64,000 nt of DNA. Origin: Pantoea cypripedii (GTDB lineage: Bacteria; Pseudomonadota; Gammaproteobacteria; Enterobacterales; Enterobacteriaceae). A model generated the notes under the pieces. It did not search any database. It was given only the letters and a program-made list of their open reading frames with translations, and was not told where the DNA came from. Position 1 is the first letter of the stretch, and every line of letters starts with the position of its first letter. This document shows positions 53,194 to 63,245 of the stretch, piece after piece. The DNA is taken from positions 2,889,286-2,953,285 of the forward strand of contig NZ_CP024768.1 of assembly GCF_011395035.1 (NCBI RefSeq). Direction: 5' to 3'. Position numbers and translations under genes: made by a program.

Positions 53194-53213
53194 TTTCAGG
53201 TGCCTGAGACCCT

Positions 53214-55871
53214 ATGTTGCCTTACAAATTTCCTCTGACATCCGGCAATGTGACCCGCTTTTTTGTGGTGTTCAACCTGGTGCTGTTCCTGGCGCTGGGC
53301 GCGATGGTGCACAACAGTGTGAATGCCTGGATCACCGATAAGCGCTACGCCATGACCGATCTGGCGCGCGCCATGCAGAAGCGCATTGATGCCTACCGCT
53401 TCGCCACCTGGCAGATCTATGAAAACCTTGCGACCAGCGCAGCCGGTTCCACACCGAACAGCAGCCTGCAGGAAACCCGTCTGCGTCCGGATGTGTATTA
53501 CCTGGAAAAAACGCGTCGTAAAACCGAAGCGCTGATTTTTGGTTCCCACGACAGCAGTACGCTGGATATGACCATGCGCATGTCCAACTACCTCGATACG
53601 TTGTGGGGCGCGGAAAATCCCACCTGGTCGATGTATTTCCTTAATGGTCAGGACAACAGCCTGATCATGATCTCTACCCTGCCGCTGAAGGATATGGCGA
53701 CACGCTATAAAGAAAGCGCAATCAATTCGCTGGTGGATAGCCGCCGTGCCGAGATGTTGCAGCAGGCCAATGCCCTCGACGAGCGCGAAAGCTTTTCACC
53801 GCTGCGCCACTTTGCCTGGCAGAATGATCATTACTTCACACTGCGCACCACCTTTAATCAGCCAGGCCATTTAGCCACGGTGGTAGCTTTCGATTTACCG
53901 GTGAATGATCTGATCCCGCGCAGCATGCCGCTGGAGAATTTCCTGTTGCGTCAGGACACCACCCAGTCCAGCAGCAGCACTGATGATGAAACCAGCGAAA
54001 CCACCCATGTCTCACTGGTTAATCCTAATCTGGAGATTGCGGCATCGCTGCCGAGCACCTCGTTGCAGCTGGTGTACCGTGTCCCGATCACCAACCTGAT
54101 CGTTGATAGCCTGCATAATCTGCTGTGGCCGTTACTGATCAATCTGGTGCTGTTCCTGCTGTCGATAGCCGGTATCACCCTGCTGCGCCAGCAGTCGCTG
54201 CGCCCGAATGAAAACCAGAGCGCGGAGCTGGACTCCCTGCGCCTGCTGAATGAAGAGATTGTCGCCAGCTTGCCGGTTGGTCTGCTGGTGTACGATTTCG
54301 CCACCAACCGTACCTTGCTGAGCAACAAGATCGCTGAACATTTGCTGCCGCATCTGAATCTGCAAAAAATCATCAATATGTCCGATCAACATCAGGGCGT
54401 GTTGCAGGCCACCATCAACAACGAGGTGTATGAAATCCGCCACGCGCGTAGCGTGCTGTCGCCGCATACCCAGCTGTTTATGATGCGCGATCAGGATCGT
54501 GAGTTGCTGGTTAACAAAAAGCTGCAAAAAGCCCAGCAGGTACTGGATCGTAATCACCAGATGCGTCAGCAGCTGATGCATAACCTTGGCCATGCCCTGC
54601 ACCGTCCACTGGAAAGTATGGTGGCGCAGCTGGTCCAGCTCAGCCAGCGCGACAGCGATGAAAGCGTGCTTGACCTGCTCGACGAGAGCCAGGGGTTGGC
54701 GCGTCTGGTGGATGACATCGTGCTGCTGAACCGCCTGGAAGCTCATGACTGGTCACCCGATGCCAGCCGTTTCAACCTGCAGGAGCTGCTGGATGAAATA
54801 GCCCTGGAAAGCCTGCCGCTGCTGCGACGCAAAGGGCTGGCGCTGGTGGTGAATAATCATCTCGCCAATGACGAGATGCGTTTTGGCGATCGTCGTGCGC
54901 TGCGCAAAGTGCTGACAACCCTGATGCATTACTCCCTGACCACCACGCTATGGGGCAAGATTTCCCTCGATATCAAGGCCAGTGAAAGCAAACCCGATCG
55001 CATCCTGTTGCAGCTGGTCGATACCGGTTCCGGCCTGACGGTTGACGAACTGGCCAACGTCGATTTCCCGTTCCTGGGTGATACCACACAGGATCGTTTT
55101 GGTCAGGCATCGGGCATGGCCTTCTTTCTGTGCAAACAGCTGTGTAAACAGATGGGAGGTTCTCTGGAAATCGTAGCAAAACCTGATATTGGCACCCGCT
55201 ACAATATCCAGCTACCGCTGGCGCTGGAACAGCACACCGAGCAGGAAGAAAAGCTGCTGGAAGGTGTGAATGTGCTGGTCGATATCGCCATGGAAGATGT
55301 CCATAAAATTGTTTGTCGCCACCTGGAGAACTGGGGGGCGAAGTGCCTGACCTCTGACGAACGTTTGTCAGGGCAGGAACATGATGTGCTGGTAACTGAC
55401 GACCCTTCACGCCTCAACGGCTGGGCGTTGTTACTGGCGGGTGATGAGATGGGTCACCACGCGCTGAACGATCAACAATACCGCGTTAACTTTAACCTCA
55501 GTAATGCATTACTCGATGCGTTGCTGGCATTGATCGAGAAGCAACTGGCCCATGATTTAATGGAGGAGACTAACGAAGATGAGGCTGCCACACCGCTACT
55601 AAGCGGAGGCTATTTTCAGCTGTTTACCGAGACAGTTCCGCCTGATGTCAAGAGACTGTATACTGAAGCAGCGGAGAAGGATTACCCCTCGCTTGCTCAG
55701 ACAGCGCATCGCCTGAAAGGCGTGTTTGCCATGCTAAATCTGGTGCCAGGTAAACAGCTTTGTGAAGAGTTAGAACAGCACATTAAAGTATGTGACGATT
55801 CAACCATTAAAAATACCACCAGTGAAATTGACGCTTATGTCAATCAACTGCTGCAGCAAGGTAACCCATAA
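53214..55871 (+). CDS. rcsD: Phosphotransfer intermediate RcsD
   Basis: RcsD passes phosphate from RcsC to RcsB in the envelope-stress phosphorelay. The 885-aa protein (890 in E. coli) has two membrane helices (about 17-38 and 305-325) around a periplasmic domain, a degenerate histidine-kinase-like region (about 450-680) lacking a usable H-box, the ABL domain (about 690-790) that binds RcsB, and a C-terminal HPt domain. The phospho-accepting histidine is in QTAHRLKGVFAML. The rcsB ATG follows its stop by one base. Confidence 0.95.
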   Translation: MLPYKFPLTSGNVTRFFVVFNLVLFLALGAMVHNSVNAWITDKRYAMTDLARAMQKRIDAYRFATWQIYENLATSAAGSTPNSSLQETRLRPDVYYLEKTRRKTEALIFGSHDSSTLDMTMRMSNYLDTLWGAENPTWSMYFLNGQDNSLIMISTLPLKDMATRYKESAINSLVDSRRAEMLQQANALDERESFSPLRHFAWQNDHYFTLRTTFNQPGHLATVVAFDLPVNDLIPRSMPLENFLLRQDTTQSSSSTDDETSETTHVSLVNPNLEIAASLPSTSLQLVYRVPITNLIVDSLHNLLWPLLINLVLFLLSIAGITLLRQQSLRPNENQSAELDSLRLLNEEIVASLPVGLLVYDFATNRTLLSNKIAEHLLPHLNLQKIINMSDQHQGVLQATINNEVYEIRHARSVLSPHTQLFMMRDQDRELLVNKKLQKAQQVLDRNHQMRQQLMHNLGHALHRPLESMVAQLVQLSQRDSDESVLDLLDESQGLARLVDDIVLLNRLEAHDWSPDASRFNLQELLDEIALESLPLLRRKGLALVVNNHLANDEMRFGDRRALRKVLTTLMHYSLTTTLWGKISLDIKASESKPDRILLQLVDTGSGLTVDELANVDFPFLGDTTQDRFGQASGMAFFLCKQLCKQMGGSLEIVAKPDIGTRYNIQLPLALEQHTEQEEKLLEGVNVLVDIAMEDVHKIVCRHLENWGAKCLTSDERLSGQEHDVLVTDDPSRLNGWALLLAGDEMGHHALNDQQYRVNFNLSNALLDALLALIEKQLAHDLMEETNEDEAATPLLSGGYFQLFTETVPPDVKRLYTEAAEKDYPSLAQTAHRLKGVFAMLNLVPGKQLCEELEQHIKVCDDSTIKNTTSEIDAYVNQLLQQGNP

Positions 55872-55872
55872 G

Positions 55873-56523
55873 ATGAATAACCTGAATGTAATTATTGCCG
55901 ATGACCATCCAATTGTTCTGTTTGGTATCCGTAAGTCTCTGGAACAGATTGAATGGGTCAACGTTGTAGGTGAGTTCGAAGACTCAACAGCACTGATTAA
56001 TAGCCTGTCCAAACTCGATGCCAATGTCCTGATTACTGACCTCTCTATGCCAGGTGAGAAATACGGTGACGGTATCACCCTGATCAAATACATCAAACGT
56101 CATTATCCGGACCTCTCGATTATCGTTCTGACCATGAACAATAACCCGGCGATCCTGAGTGCCGTGCTGGACCTGGACATTGAAGGGATCGTGCTGAAAC
56201 AGGGTGCACCGACTGACCTGCCAAAAGCGCTGGCAGCATTGCAGAAAGGCAAAAAATACACGCCGGAAAGCGTGGCCAAGCTGCTGGAGAAAATTAGTGC
56301 CGGTGGTTATGGCGACAAACGCCTGTCACCGAAAGAGAGTGAAGTGCTGCGTCTGTTCGCAGAAGGTTTCCTGGTTACCGAAATCGCCAAGAAGCTGAAC
56401 CGCAGTATCAAAACCATCAGTAGCCAGAAAAAATCGGCAATGATGAAGCTGGGCGTGGATAACGATATCGCGCTGCTGAATTACCTCTCTTCCGTCAGCG
56501 CCACTCAGGTCGACAAAGAGTAA
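55873..56523 (+). CDS. rcsB: Response regulator RcsB
   Basis: The 216-aa protein is identical in length to E. coli RcsB. The receiver domain has the acidic pair Asp10-Asp11, phospho-acceptor Asp56 (LITDLSMPG) and the conserved Lys109 region (VLKQGAP). The C-terminal LuxR-type HTH (about 150-210) contains LSPKESEVLRLFAEGFLVTE. It controls capsule, motility and envelope-stress genes, alone or with RcsA, GadE or BglJ. The ATG at 55873 is fixed by length and by the family N-terminus MNNLNVIIADDHP; the frame continues upstream inside rcsD but is not coding. Confidence 0.97.
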   Translation: MNNLNVIIADDHPIVLFGIRKSLEQIEWVNVVGEFEDSTALINSLSKLDANVLITDLSMPGEKYGDGITLIKYIKRHYPDLSIIVLTMNNNPAILSAVLDLDIEGIVLKQGAPTDLPKALAALQKGKKYTPESVAKLLEKISAGGYGDKRLSPKESEVLRLFAEGFLVTEIAKKLNRSIKTISSQKKSAMMKLGVDNDIALLNYLSSVSATQVDKE

Positions 56524-56530
56524 TCTGTGG

Positions 56531-56554
56531 CAGGCGGTGCCCACGCACCGCCTG
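56531..56554. terminator. Bidirectional hairpin between rcsB and rcsC
   Basis: CAGGCGGTGC-CCAC-GCACCGCCTG, a perfect 10-bp stem with a 4-nt loop, lies between two convergent genes. The T tract is short (TTATTC). Confidence 0.7.
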
Positions 56555-56574
56555 TTATTCCGCACTACGCTGCA

Positions 56575-59433
56575 TTAATCAGTATGCACACGTCCCTTAC
56601 GCACACGTTCGGCATATTGCGCCAGGGTGGTTTTCAGTACATCCAGCGTCACCGGCTTGGACAGGCAGTTATCCATACCCGCTTCCATACAACGTTGCTT
56701 CTCTTCGGCCAGCGCATTCGCTGTCACGCCAATCACCGGGAAGGCATGTCCCAGCTGACGCAGACGTTGTGTCAGACGGTAGCCATCCATATTGGGCATG
56801 TTAACGTCACTGAGTACGATATCAATGTGAGTACGGCTGATGACATTCAGCGCGTCGACACCATCCTGGGCGGTTTTCACCTGATACCCCAGCGTACTGA
56901 GTTGTTCTGACAGCAGCATACGGTTGATCGGATGGTCATCGACGATCAATATCATAATATCTTCATAGCTGGCTTGCTCTGCGACTGCGCCCGGCAGCGC
57001 CAGCGGCGTGGTGGTTTCGCTATCAATCGCGATGCGATAGATACGACCCAGCAACACCGGCAATTCATGCAGCGTAGCGCTGCTGTGCAGCCACTGCCCT
57101 GCGGTAATCTCCTGCGGCATATCGATGTGTTCACCGCTGATACGGACACGCGCTCTGATACTTTGCAGCGGCAAATCGTCATGGTCGCTGATGATCACAT
57201 CGTCGCTACCGGCCTGTCCCTGATAACGGGCCACCTGCATGCCCTGCTGTTGCAGCAGGCGCAGCAGGAAGCTGGCAAGGTAATCGTTACGCAGATCGAG
57301 CCAGAGCGCTTTTTCCTGTAGCCCTTCCAGCAGAGGCGGCGCAGCCTGCTGTCCGGCGTAAATCGGGATACGCACCACAAACTGGCTGCCCATGCCCGGC
57401 TCGGAATCCACCTCAATATCACCATCCATCATATTGATCAGCTTTTCACAGATCGCCAGCCCGAGGCCAGTGCCCTGGAAGTTTCGCTGCACACCACTGC
57501 CGACCTGGAAGAACGGGTCAAACAGCCGCGTCACCTCTTTCGCCGGAATGCCGACGCCGGTATCACGCACGCGAAACGCCAGATAGCCCTCTTTCTCATA
57601 AGCATGAAGGATGATGCAACCGGTATGGGTAAATTTGATGGCGTTATTCAGCAGGTTAGAGATGACCTGTTGCAGACGCAGCGGATCGCCATCCAGCGCC
57701 AGCGGCACATCATTTTCGATAAAGACATACAGCACGAGGCGTTTGCGTACCACCAGCGAAAGGTAGTTGCCAACAATATGGTTGATGACCTCACGCGGCG
57801 AGAAAGGACGTGGCTCGATCTTCAACTGCTCGGACTCAATTTTCGAGAAATCGAGAATGTCGCTGATAATTTTCAGCAGCAGGCTGGAGGAGTTATTCAT
57901 CGCCGTGACCAGCGAATCCACCCCTTTCGGCAGCGCTTTGGTCTGCAACAGATCGAGGTTACCGATGATACCGTACAGCGGTGTGCGCAATTCATGGCTG
58001 ACGGTGGCAAGGAACATCGATTTCGACGCACTGGCCTGCTCCGCCGCCTGCGCCATCTCCTGCAACGACTGCTCCATACGCACGCGCGCCGACACATCCA
58101 CCAGCACGCAGATCGCTACGTTTTCATTGCGATAGCGTGAGTGAACGAAGCTGATTTGCAGGTTGGTATTGCTGCCGGTCAGCACATCAACAAAGTTCAC
58201 CTGCTGGCCGCCAATGATTTCGTTCAGGCGCTGCCGGTCTTCCTGGGTGAGTAGCGTCAGATAGTTGTGCGCCAGCTCATTGCTGAGGATATTGGTGCCG
58301 TCGCTGGTGCGCAGGATACAAATCCCCACCGGGGCGGATGCCACGATCTTGCGGTTGAACTGCTCATGTTCTTCCAGCCGATGCGCATTATCTTCTGCCG
58401 GCAAAAACATCCGGCGCTCAAATATCCACGCGAGGGTAAACAGCAACAACGCGCTGAAAATGTTGAGCAGCAGCGCGTTAATCAACATCAGTTTCAGCTG
58501 ATCCACCAGCACATCGGTGGAGAGCGACCAGACGATATTGAGATCCGATGGCGGCAGTGGCTTTTTCAGCACCAGCTGGCGGTAACCATCAAGATAACCA
58601 AACCAGGTTTTGTCATCAGGCAGATCATCGAGGGAGTAGCCCGGACCACCGCGACGCGTAGTGAGCAGAGGACGATAATTTTCATCGGTGATGGTGGCCA
58701 CCAGCGGCAATCCACCCGGCTGAATAAATTCGTCGAGGCGGATATTTTGCTCCACCCCGAGCAGTGCCTGCAGTTTATTCGCCACATAGACCGGCATCAC
58801 CATATAGAAACTGCCCACCCCTGGCTGCATGCCTGCGGTGATCCAGTACATTGGATTGCGGCGTTCGTCTTCATTGCTGCTGCGATAGTGCAGCACCTGC
58901 TCGCGCAGTGCTTTCAGGCTGCGTTCCCGGTCCACCGTATTGCTGCCGATGGTGAAGTCAGCCAGACACTGATTTTCCCCGCCGATAAAGAACACCCGAT
59001 TCAGCTCATAGGCCGAAGCAAAGTTACTTTTCCAGTAATTGATGTAGTAACTGAGGGAATCGAGCGAGTTACGCCAGGTGCTGCTCATTGAGGTGCAATC
59101 ACCGTCGGAAAACAGCGGAGTGAATTGCGGCAGCGTCCCTTTGCTGGTCGGCATGCCGTTGAGCACATCCAGGCCGCTGGCACTGCTGGTGAGGCGATTT
59201 TCCGTGATGTACTTCAGCTCACGCATCACATCCGCCGAGTGGCGGACATACCATTCCGCCTGACCGTAGTTGGTGTCAAACTCCTGGCGAACCGCATTCT
59301 CTTTCTCGTGCAGCACATTGATGATGTAAAAGGTGGTCAGCAACGCACCCAGCGACCAAAGCAGCAACGCCAGTGCGCGAAACAGGTAGCGCGAAATACG
59401 CAGCGTGGTACGGAAGGAGACGAGATATTTCAA
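56575..59433 (-). CDS. rcsC: Hybrid sensor histidine kinase RcsC
   Basis: RcsC is the sensor kinase of the Rcs relay, driven by IgaA/RcsF signals. The 952-aa protein (949 in E. coli) has two membrane helices (about 20-40 and 315-335) around a periplasmic domain, then a PAS-like segment. The kinase core has its H-box in ATVSHELRTPLYGI and N, G1 and G2 boxes (NNAIKFTHTG, DTGVGIP, GTGLGLAI). An ABL domain and a C-terminal receiver follow, with the phospho-acceptor Asp in VLSDVNMPNMDG. All catalytic residues appear intact. It is convergent with rcsB. Confidence 0.95.
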   Translation of the reverse strand: MKYLVSFRTTLRISRYLFRALALLLWSLGALLTTFYIINVLHEKENAVRQEFDTNYGQAEWYVRHSADVMRELKYITENRLTSSASGLDVLNGMPTSKGTLPQFTPLFSDGDCTSMSSTWRNSLDSLSYYINYWKSNFASAYELNRVFFIGGENQCLADFTIGSNTVDRERSLKALREQVLHYRSSNEDERRNPMYWITAGMQPGVGSFYMVMPVYVANKLQALLGVEQNIRLDEFIQPGGLPLVATITDENYRPLLTTRRGGPGYSLDDLPDDKTWFGYLDGYRQLVLKKPLPPSDLNIVWSLSTDVLVDQLKLMLINALLLNIFSALLLFTLAWIFERRMFLPAEDNAHRLEEHEQFNRKIVASAPVGICILRTSDGTNILSNELAHNYLTLLTQEDRQRLNEIIGGQQVNFVDVLTGSNTNLQISFVHSRYRNENVAICVLVDVSARVRMEQSLQEMAQAAEQASASKSMFLATVSHELRTPLYGIIGNLDLLQTKALPKGVDSLVTAMNNSSSLLLKIISDILDFSKIESEQLKIEPRPFSPREVINHIVGNYLSLVVRKRLVLYVFIENDVPLALDGDPLRLQQVISNLLNNAIKFTHTGCIILHAYEKEGYLAFRVRDTGVGIPAKEVTRLFDPFFQVGSGVQRNFQGTGLGLAICEKLINMMDGDIEVDSEPGMGSQFVVRIPIYAGQQAAPPLLEGLQEKALWLDLRNDYLASFLLRLLQQQGMQVARYQGQAGSDDVIISDHDDLPLQSIRARVRISGEHIDMPQEITAGQWLHSSATLHELPVLLGRIYRIAIDSETTTPLALPGAVAEQASYEDIMILIVDDHPINRMLLSEQLSTLGYQVKTAQDGVDALNVISRTHIDIVLSDVNMPNMDGYRLTQRLRQLGHAFPVIGVTANALAEEKQRCMEAGMDNCLSKPVTLDVLKTTLAQYAERVRKGRVHTD

Positions 59434-59544
59434 TGCAGGCTCAACTCACGGCAAGGGTAAAGGTCAGGGAATTATTATGCCCATACACTAGCTTTATCAT
59501 CCCGAAAAAGCCAGACAGAGCGCCGCTTCAGGCCAAAACTCAGA

Positions 59545-59580
59545 AAAAGAAACGGCAGGTCGGTTGCCCTGACCTGCCGT
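59545..59580 (-). terminator. Intrinsic terminator of gyrA
   Basis: On the minus strand ACGGCAGGTC pairs with GACCTGCCGT around a 9-nt loop, followed by TTTCTTTTTCTG. Confidence 0.8.
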
Positions 59581-59599
59581 TGATTGTCACCGTGACGGA

Positions 59600-62239
59600 T
59601 TACTCTTCTTCGTCCGCTTCCGGTGCGTCATCGTCGTTGTCTGTTTCCGGCGCGATATCCTCTTCGCCTTCGGCAACGCTACCGTCGATGGCGTCGAGTT
59701 CTTCCTCTTCCACCGGTTCGACCACGCGCTGCAGACCCACCACGTTTTCATCTTCTGCGGTACGAATCAGAATCACGCCCTGGGTGTTACGACCCACCAC
59801 GCTCACTTCTGACACGCGGGTACGCACCAGCGTACCGGCATCGGTGATCATCATGATCTGATCGCAGTCGTCCACCTGCACCGCACCCACTACCGGCCCA
59901 TTACGCTCGGTGACCTTAATGGAGATCACACCCTGAGTCGCACGGGATTTAGTCGGGTATTCGCTGTTGGCGGTACGTTTACCGTAACCATTCTGCGTGA
60001 CGGTCAGGATAGCGCCCTCTTCACGCGGCACAATCAGAGAGACCACTTTGTCGTTTTCAGCCAGCTTGATACCGCGTACACCTGAAGCTGAACGCCCCAT
60101 CGCACGGACGGCACTTTCAGCGAAGCGCACCACTTTACCGGCGGCAGAGAACAGCATGGTTTCGTCGCTGCCATTGGTCAGCGCCACACCGATCAGCTCA
60201 TCATCTTCACGCAGATTGATGGCGATGATGCCCGCACTACGCGGACGACTGAATTCCTGCAACGCCGTTTTCTTCACGGTGCCGTCAGCGGTTGCCATAA
60301 AGATGTTGAAGCCTTCGGTGTACTCACGTACCGGCAGAATGGCGGTGATACGTTCGTTCGCTTCCAGCGGTAACAGGTTGACGATCGGACGACCGCGTGC
60401 GCCACGGCTGGCTTCCGGCAGCTGATACACCTTCATCCAGTACAGACGGCCACGGCTGGAGAAGCACAGAATCGTATCGTGGGTGTTGGCCACCAGCAGA
60501 CGGTCGATAAAGTCTTCTTCTTTAATACGTGCGGCGGATTTGCCTTTACCACCGCGGCGCTGAGCTTCATAGTCCGTCAGCGGCTGGTATTTGACATAAC
60601 CCTGATGCGACAGCGTGACCACCACATCTTCCTGGTTGATCAGGTCTTCGATGTTGATATCAGCGCTGTTGGCAGTAATCTCGGTACGACGCTCATCGCC
60701 AAACTGGTCGCGCATCGCTTCCAGTTCTTCACGGATCACTTCCATCAGGCGCTCTGCGCTGGCAAGGATATGCAGCAGCTCAGCGATTTGGTCGAGCAGT
60801 TCTTTGTATTCGTCGAGCAGCTTCTCGTGCTCCAGGCCGGTCAGTTTCTGCAAACGCAGATCCAGAATGGCCTGAGCCTGCTGCTCAGTCAGGTAATACT
60901 GACCATCGCGAATACCGAACTCCGCTTCCAGCCATTCCGGACGCGCAGCGTCATCACCGGCACGTTCCAGCATCGCTGCCACATTGCCGAGATCCCACGC
61001 CTGTGCAACCAGGCCGGCTTTCGCTTCTGCTGGCGTCGGGGCGCGACGGATCAGCTCGATAATCGGATCGATGTTAGCCAGCGCAATCGCCAGACCTTCA
61101 AGGATATGGGCACGGTCGCGCGCTTTGCGCAGTTCGAAAATAGTACGACGCGTCACCACTTCACGACGATGGCGAACGAAAGCTTCCAGGATCTCTTTCA
61201 GCGCCATAATCTTCGGCTGGCCCTGATGCAGCGCCACCATGTTGATACCAAACGACACCTGCAACTGCGTCAGCGAGTAGAGGTTGTTGAGCACCACTTC
61301 GCCGACCGCATCGCGTTTGATCTCGATAACGATGCGCATGCCGTCTTTATCCGACTCATCACGCAGCGCGCTGATGCCTTCGACACGCTTCTCTTTCACC
61401 AGCTCGGCAATCTTCTCGATCAGGCGCGCTTTGTTCACCTGATACGGCAGCTCGTGAATGATGATGGTTTCACGGCCGCTTTTCGCGTCAGCTTCCACTT
61501 CGCCACGCGCGCGGATATAGATTTTGCCGCGACCGGTACGATAGGCTTCTTCGATACCACGACGGCCATTGATGATGGCGGCGGTCGGGAAATCTGGCCC
61601 CGGAATGTGCTCCATCAGCCCTTCAACGCTGATGTTTTCATCATCAATATAAGCCAGGCAGCCGTTAATCACTTCGCGCAGGTTGTGCGGCGGAATGTTA
61701 GTGGCCATACCGACGGCGATACCGGAAGAACCGTTTACCAGCAGGTTAGGGATTTTTGTCGGCAGAACCTCAGGAATCTGCTCGGTTCCGTCATAGTTAG
61801 GAACGAAATCGACCGTCTCTTTTTCCAGGTCCGCTAACAGATCGTGGGCGATTTTGGCCATACGCACTTCGGTGTAACGCATCGCTGCAGCAGAGTCGCC
61901 GTCGATGGAGCCGAAGTTGCCTTGACCGTCTACCAACATGTAACGCAGGGAGAACGGCTGCGCCATACGAACGATGGTGTCATAAACGGCAGAATCACCA
62001 TGCGGGTGATATTTACCGATAACGTCACCGACCACACGGGCGGATTTTTTATAGGGTTTGTTCCAGTCGTTACCCAGTTCGCTCATGGCAAAAAGCACAC
62101 GGCGGTGCACTGGCTTCAGGCCGTCACGGACGTCGGGTAAGGCTCGGCCAACGATGACCGACATGGCGTAATCGAGATACGAGTTTTTCAACTCTTCTTC
62201 GATATTGACCGGTGTAATTTCTCTCGCAAGGTCGCTCAT
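59600..62239 (-). CDS. gyrA: DNA gyrase subunit A
   Basis: GyrA is the cleavage and DNA-wrapping subunit of the gyrase that introduces negative supercoils. The 879-aa protein (875 in E. coli) has the catalytic Tyr122 (AAAMRYTE), the quinolone-resistance region with susceptible-type Ser83 and Asp87, the QRRGGKG GyrA-box near residue 560, a six-bladed C-terminal beta-pinwheel, and a very acidic tail of about 35 residues. The gene is single and is divergent from ubiG. Confidence 0.97.
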   Translation of the reverse strand: MSDLAREITPVNIEEELKNSYLDYAMSVIVGRALPDVRDGLKPVHRRVLFAMSELGNDWNKPYKKSARVVGDVIGKYHPHGDSAVYDTIVRMAQPFSLRYMLVDGQGNFGSIDGDSAAAMRYTEVRMAKIAHDLLADLEKETVDFVPNYDGTEQIPEVLPTKIPNLLVNGSSGIAVGMATNIPPHNLREVINGCLAYIDDENISVEGLMEHIPGPDFPTAAIINGRRGIEEAYRTGRGKIYIRARGEVEADAKSGRETIIIHELPYQVNKARLIEKIAELVKEKRVEGISALRDESDKDGMRIVIEIKRDAVGEVVLNNLYSLTQLQVSFGINMVALHQGQPKIMALKEILEAFVRHRREVVTRRTIFELRKARDRAHILEGLAIALANIDPIIELIRRAPTPAEAKAGLVAQAWDLGNVAAMLERAGDDAARPEWLEAEFGIRDGQYYLTEQQAQAILDLRLQKLTGLEHEKLLDEYKELLDQIAELLHILASAERLMEVIREELEAMRDQFGDERRTEITANSADINIEDLINQEDVVVTLSHQGYVKYQPLTDYEAQRRGGKGKSAARIKEEDFIDRLLVANTHDTILCFSSRGRLYWMKVYQLPEASRGARGRPIVNLLPLEANERITAILPVREYTEGFNIFMATADGTVKKTALQEFSRPRSAGIIAINLREDDELIGVALTNGSDETMLFSAAGKVVRFAESAVRAMGRSASGVRGIKLAENDKVVSLIVPREEGAILTVTQNGYGKRTANSEYPTKSRATQGVISIKVTERNGPVVGAVQVDDCDQIMMITDAGTLVRTRVSEVSVVGRNTQGVILIRTAEDENVVGLQRVVEPVEEEELDAIDGSVAEGEEDIAPETDNDDDAPEADEEE

Positions 62240-62416
62240 GGAGCCGCTATCCCTCTACATAATCCCGGAATTCAAAGGTGCGAAAGTATATCACATTGCT
62301 TACCCAGGGTGAATGTTAAGCACGGTTTAATCCGGCTTTTCCTTTGTTCTGAGAGGTGCGCGGGCCGCGCTTAAGCGTTTATACTGAAGCCACATTTTGT
62401 CTGGAGTCATGATTCA

Positions 62417-63148
62417 ATGAATGAACAACCGCAGGAAAGCCGCCAGAACGTCGATCACAACGAAATTGCCAAGTTTGAGGCAGTCGCATCGCGCTGGTGG
62501 GATTTAGAGGGTGAATTTAAGCCGTTACACCGCATTAATCCCCTGCGTCTTGGCTGGATTGCCCAGCACAGCCATGGTTTGTTTGGCAAGAAGGTGCTGG
62601 ATGTGGGCTGCGGCGGCGGCATTCTGGCGGAAAGCATGGCGCGCGAAGGTGCAGACGTCACCGGATTAGATATGGGTGCGGAACCGCTGGAAGTGGCGCG
62701 TCTGCATGCGCTGGAAAGCGGTATCAGCGTCAACTACGTGCAGCAAACGGTGGAAGATCATGCCATCAGCCATGCTGGCCAATATGACGTGGTGACCTGC
62801 ATGGAGATGCTGGAGCACGTCCCGGATCCGCGTTCGGTGGTGCTGGCTTGCGCCCAGTTGGTTAAGCCTGGCGGTGAAGTGTTCTTCTCCACCATCAACC
62901 GCAACCCGAAAGCCTGGCTGCTGGCGGTGTTTGGCGCCGAATATGTGATGCGCATGGTGCCGCGCGGTACCCATGACGTGAAGAAGTTTATCCGTCCGGC
63001 GGAGTTGCTGAACTGGGTGGATGAAACCCCGCTGCGTGAGCAGGGGATGATCGGTTTGCATTATAATCCGCTGACGAATCAGTTCCGGTTGGGTCGTGGC
63101 GTAGATGTAAATTATATGGTGCATACGCACCGCCAGACGGAGGTTTAG
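62417..63148 (+). CDS. ubiG: Ubiquinone biosynthesis O-methyltransferase UbiG
   Basis: UbiG performs both O-methylations in ubiquinone synthesis, using S-adenosylmethionine. The 243-aa protein (240 in E. coli) has the class I methyltransferase motif I VLDVGCGGGILAE near residues 60-72, the acidic motif GLDM about 20 residues later, and the conserved N-terminal FEAVASRWWDLEGEFKPLHRINPLR. It is divergent from gyrA, as in E. coli. Confidence 0.96.
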   Translation: MNEQPQESRQNVDHNEIAKFEAVASRWWDLEGEFKPLHRINPLRLGWIAQHSHGLFGKKVLDVGCGGGILAESMAREGADVTGLDMGAEPLEVARLHALESGISVNYVQQTVEDHAISHAGQYDVVTCMEMLEHVPDPRSVVLACAQLVKPGGEVFFSTINRNPKAWLLAVFGAEYVMRMVPRGTHDVKKFIRPAELLNWVDETPLREQGMIGLHYNPLTNQFRLGRGVDVNYMVHTHRQTEV

Positions 63149-63245
63149 CTCCGCAGGGGTTCCGCCTGCTGGCAGCTGTCTGGCTATGAGAAGGTTCCGC
63201 CCGCCAGGCTTTAGGTAGTTTCAGGATCGCCATACAGGCGGACGG

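Noticed and set aside
58267..59091. 274-codon open frame on the plus strand
   Set aside because: Antisense shadow of rcsC.
60479..61837. 452-codon open frame on the plus strand
   Set aside because: Antisense to gyrA; its composition mirrors the codon structure of gyrA and it has no domain of its own.
59600..62239. Possible quinolone-resistance mutation in gyrA
   Set aside because: Ser83 and Asp87 are both the susceptible type.
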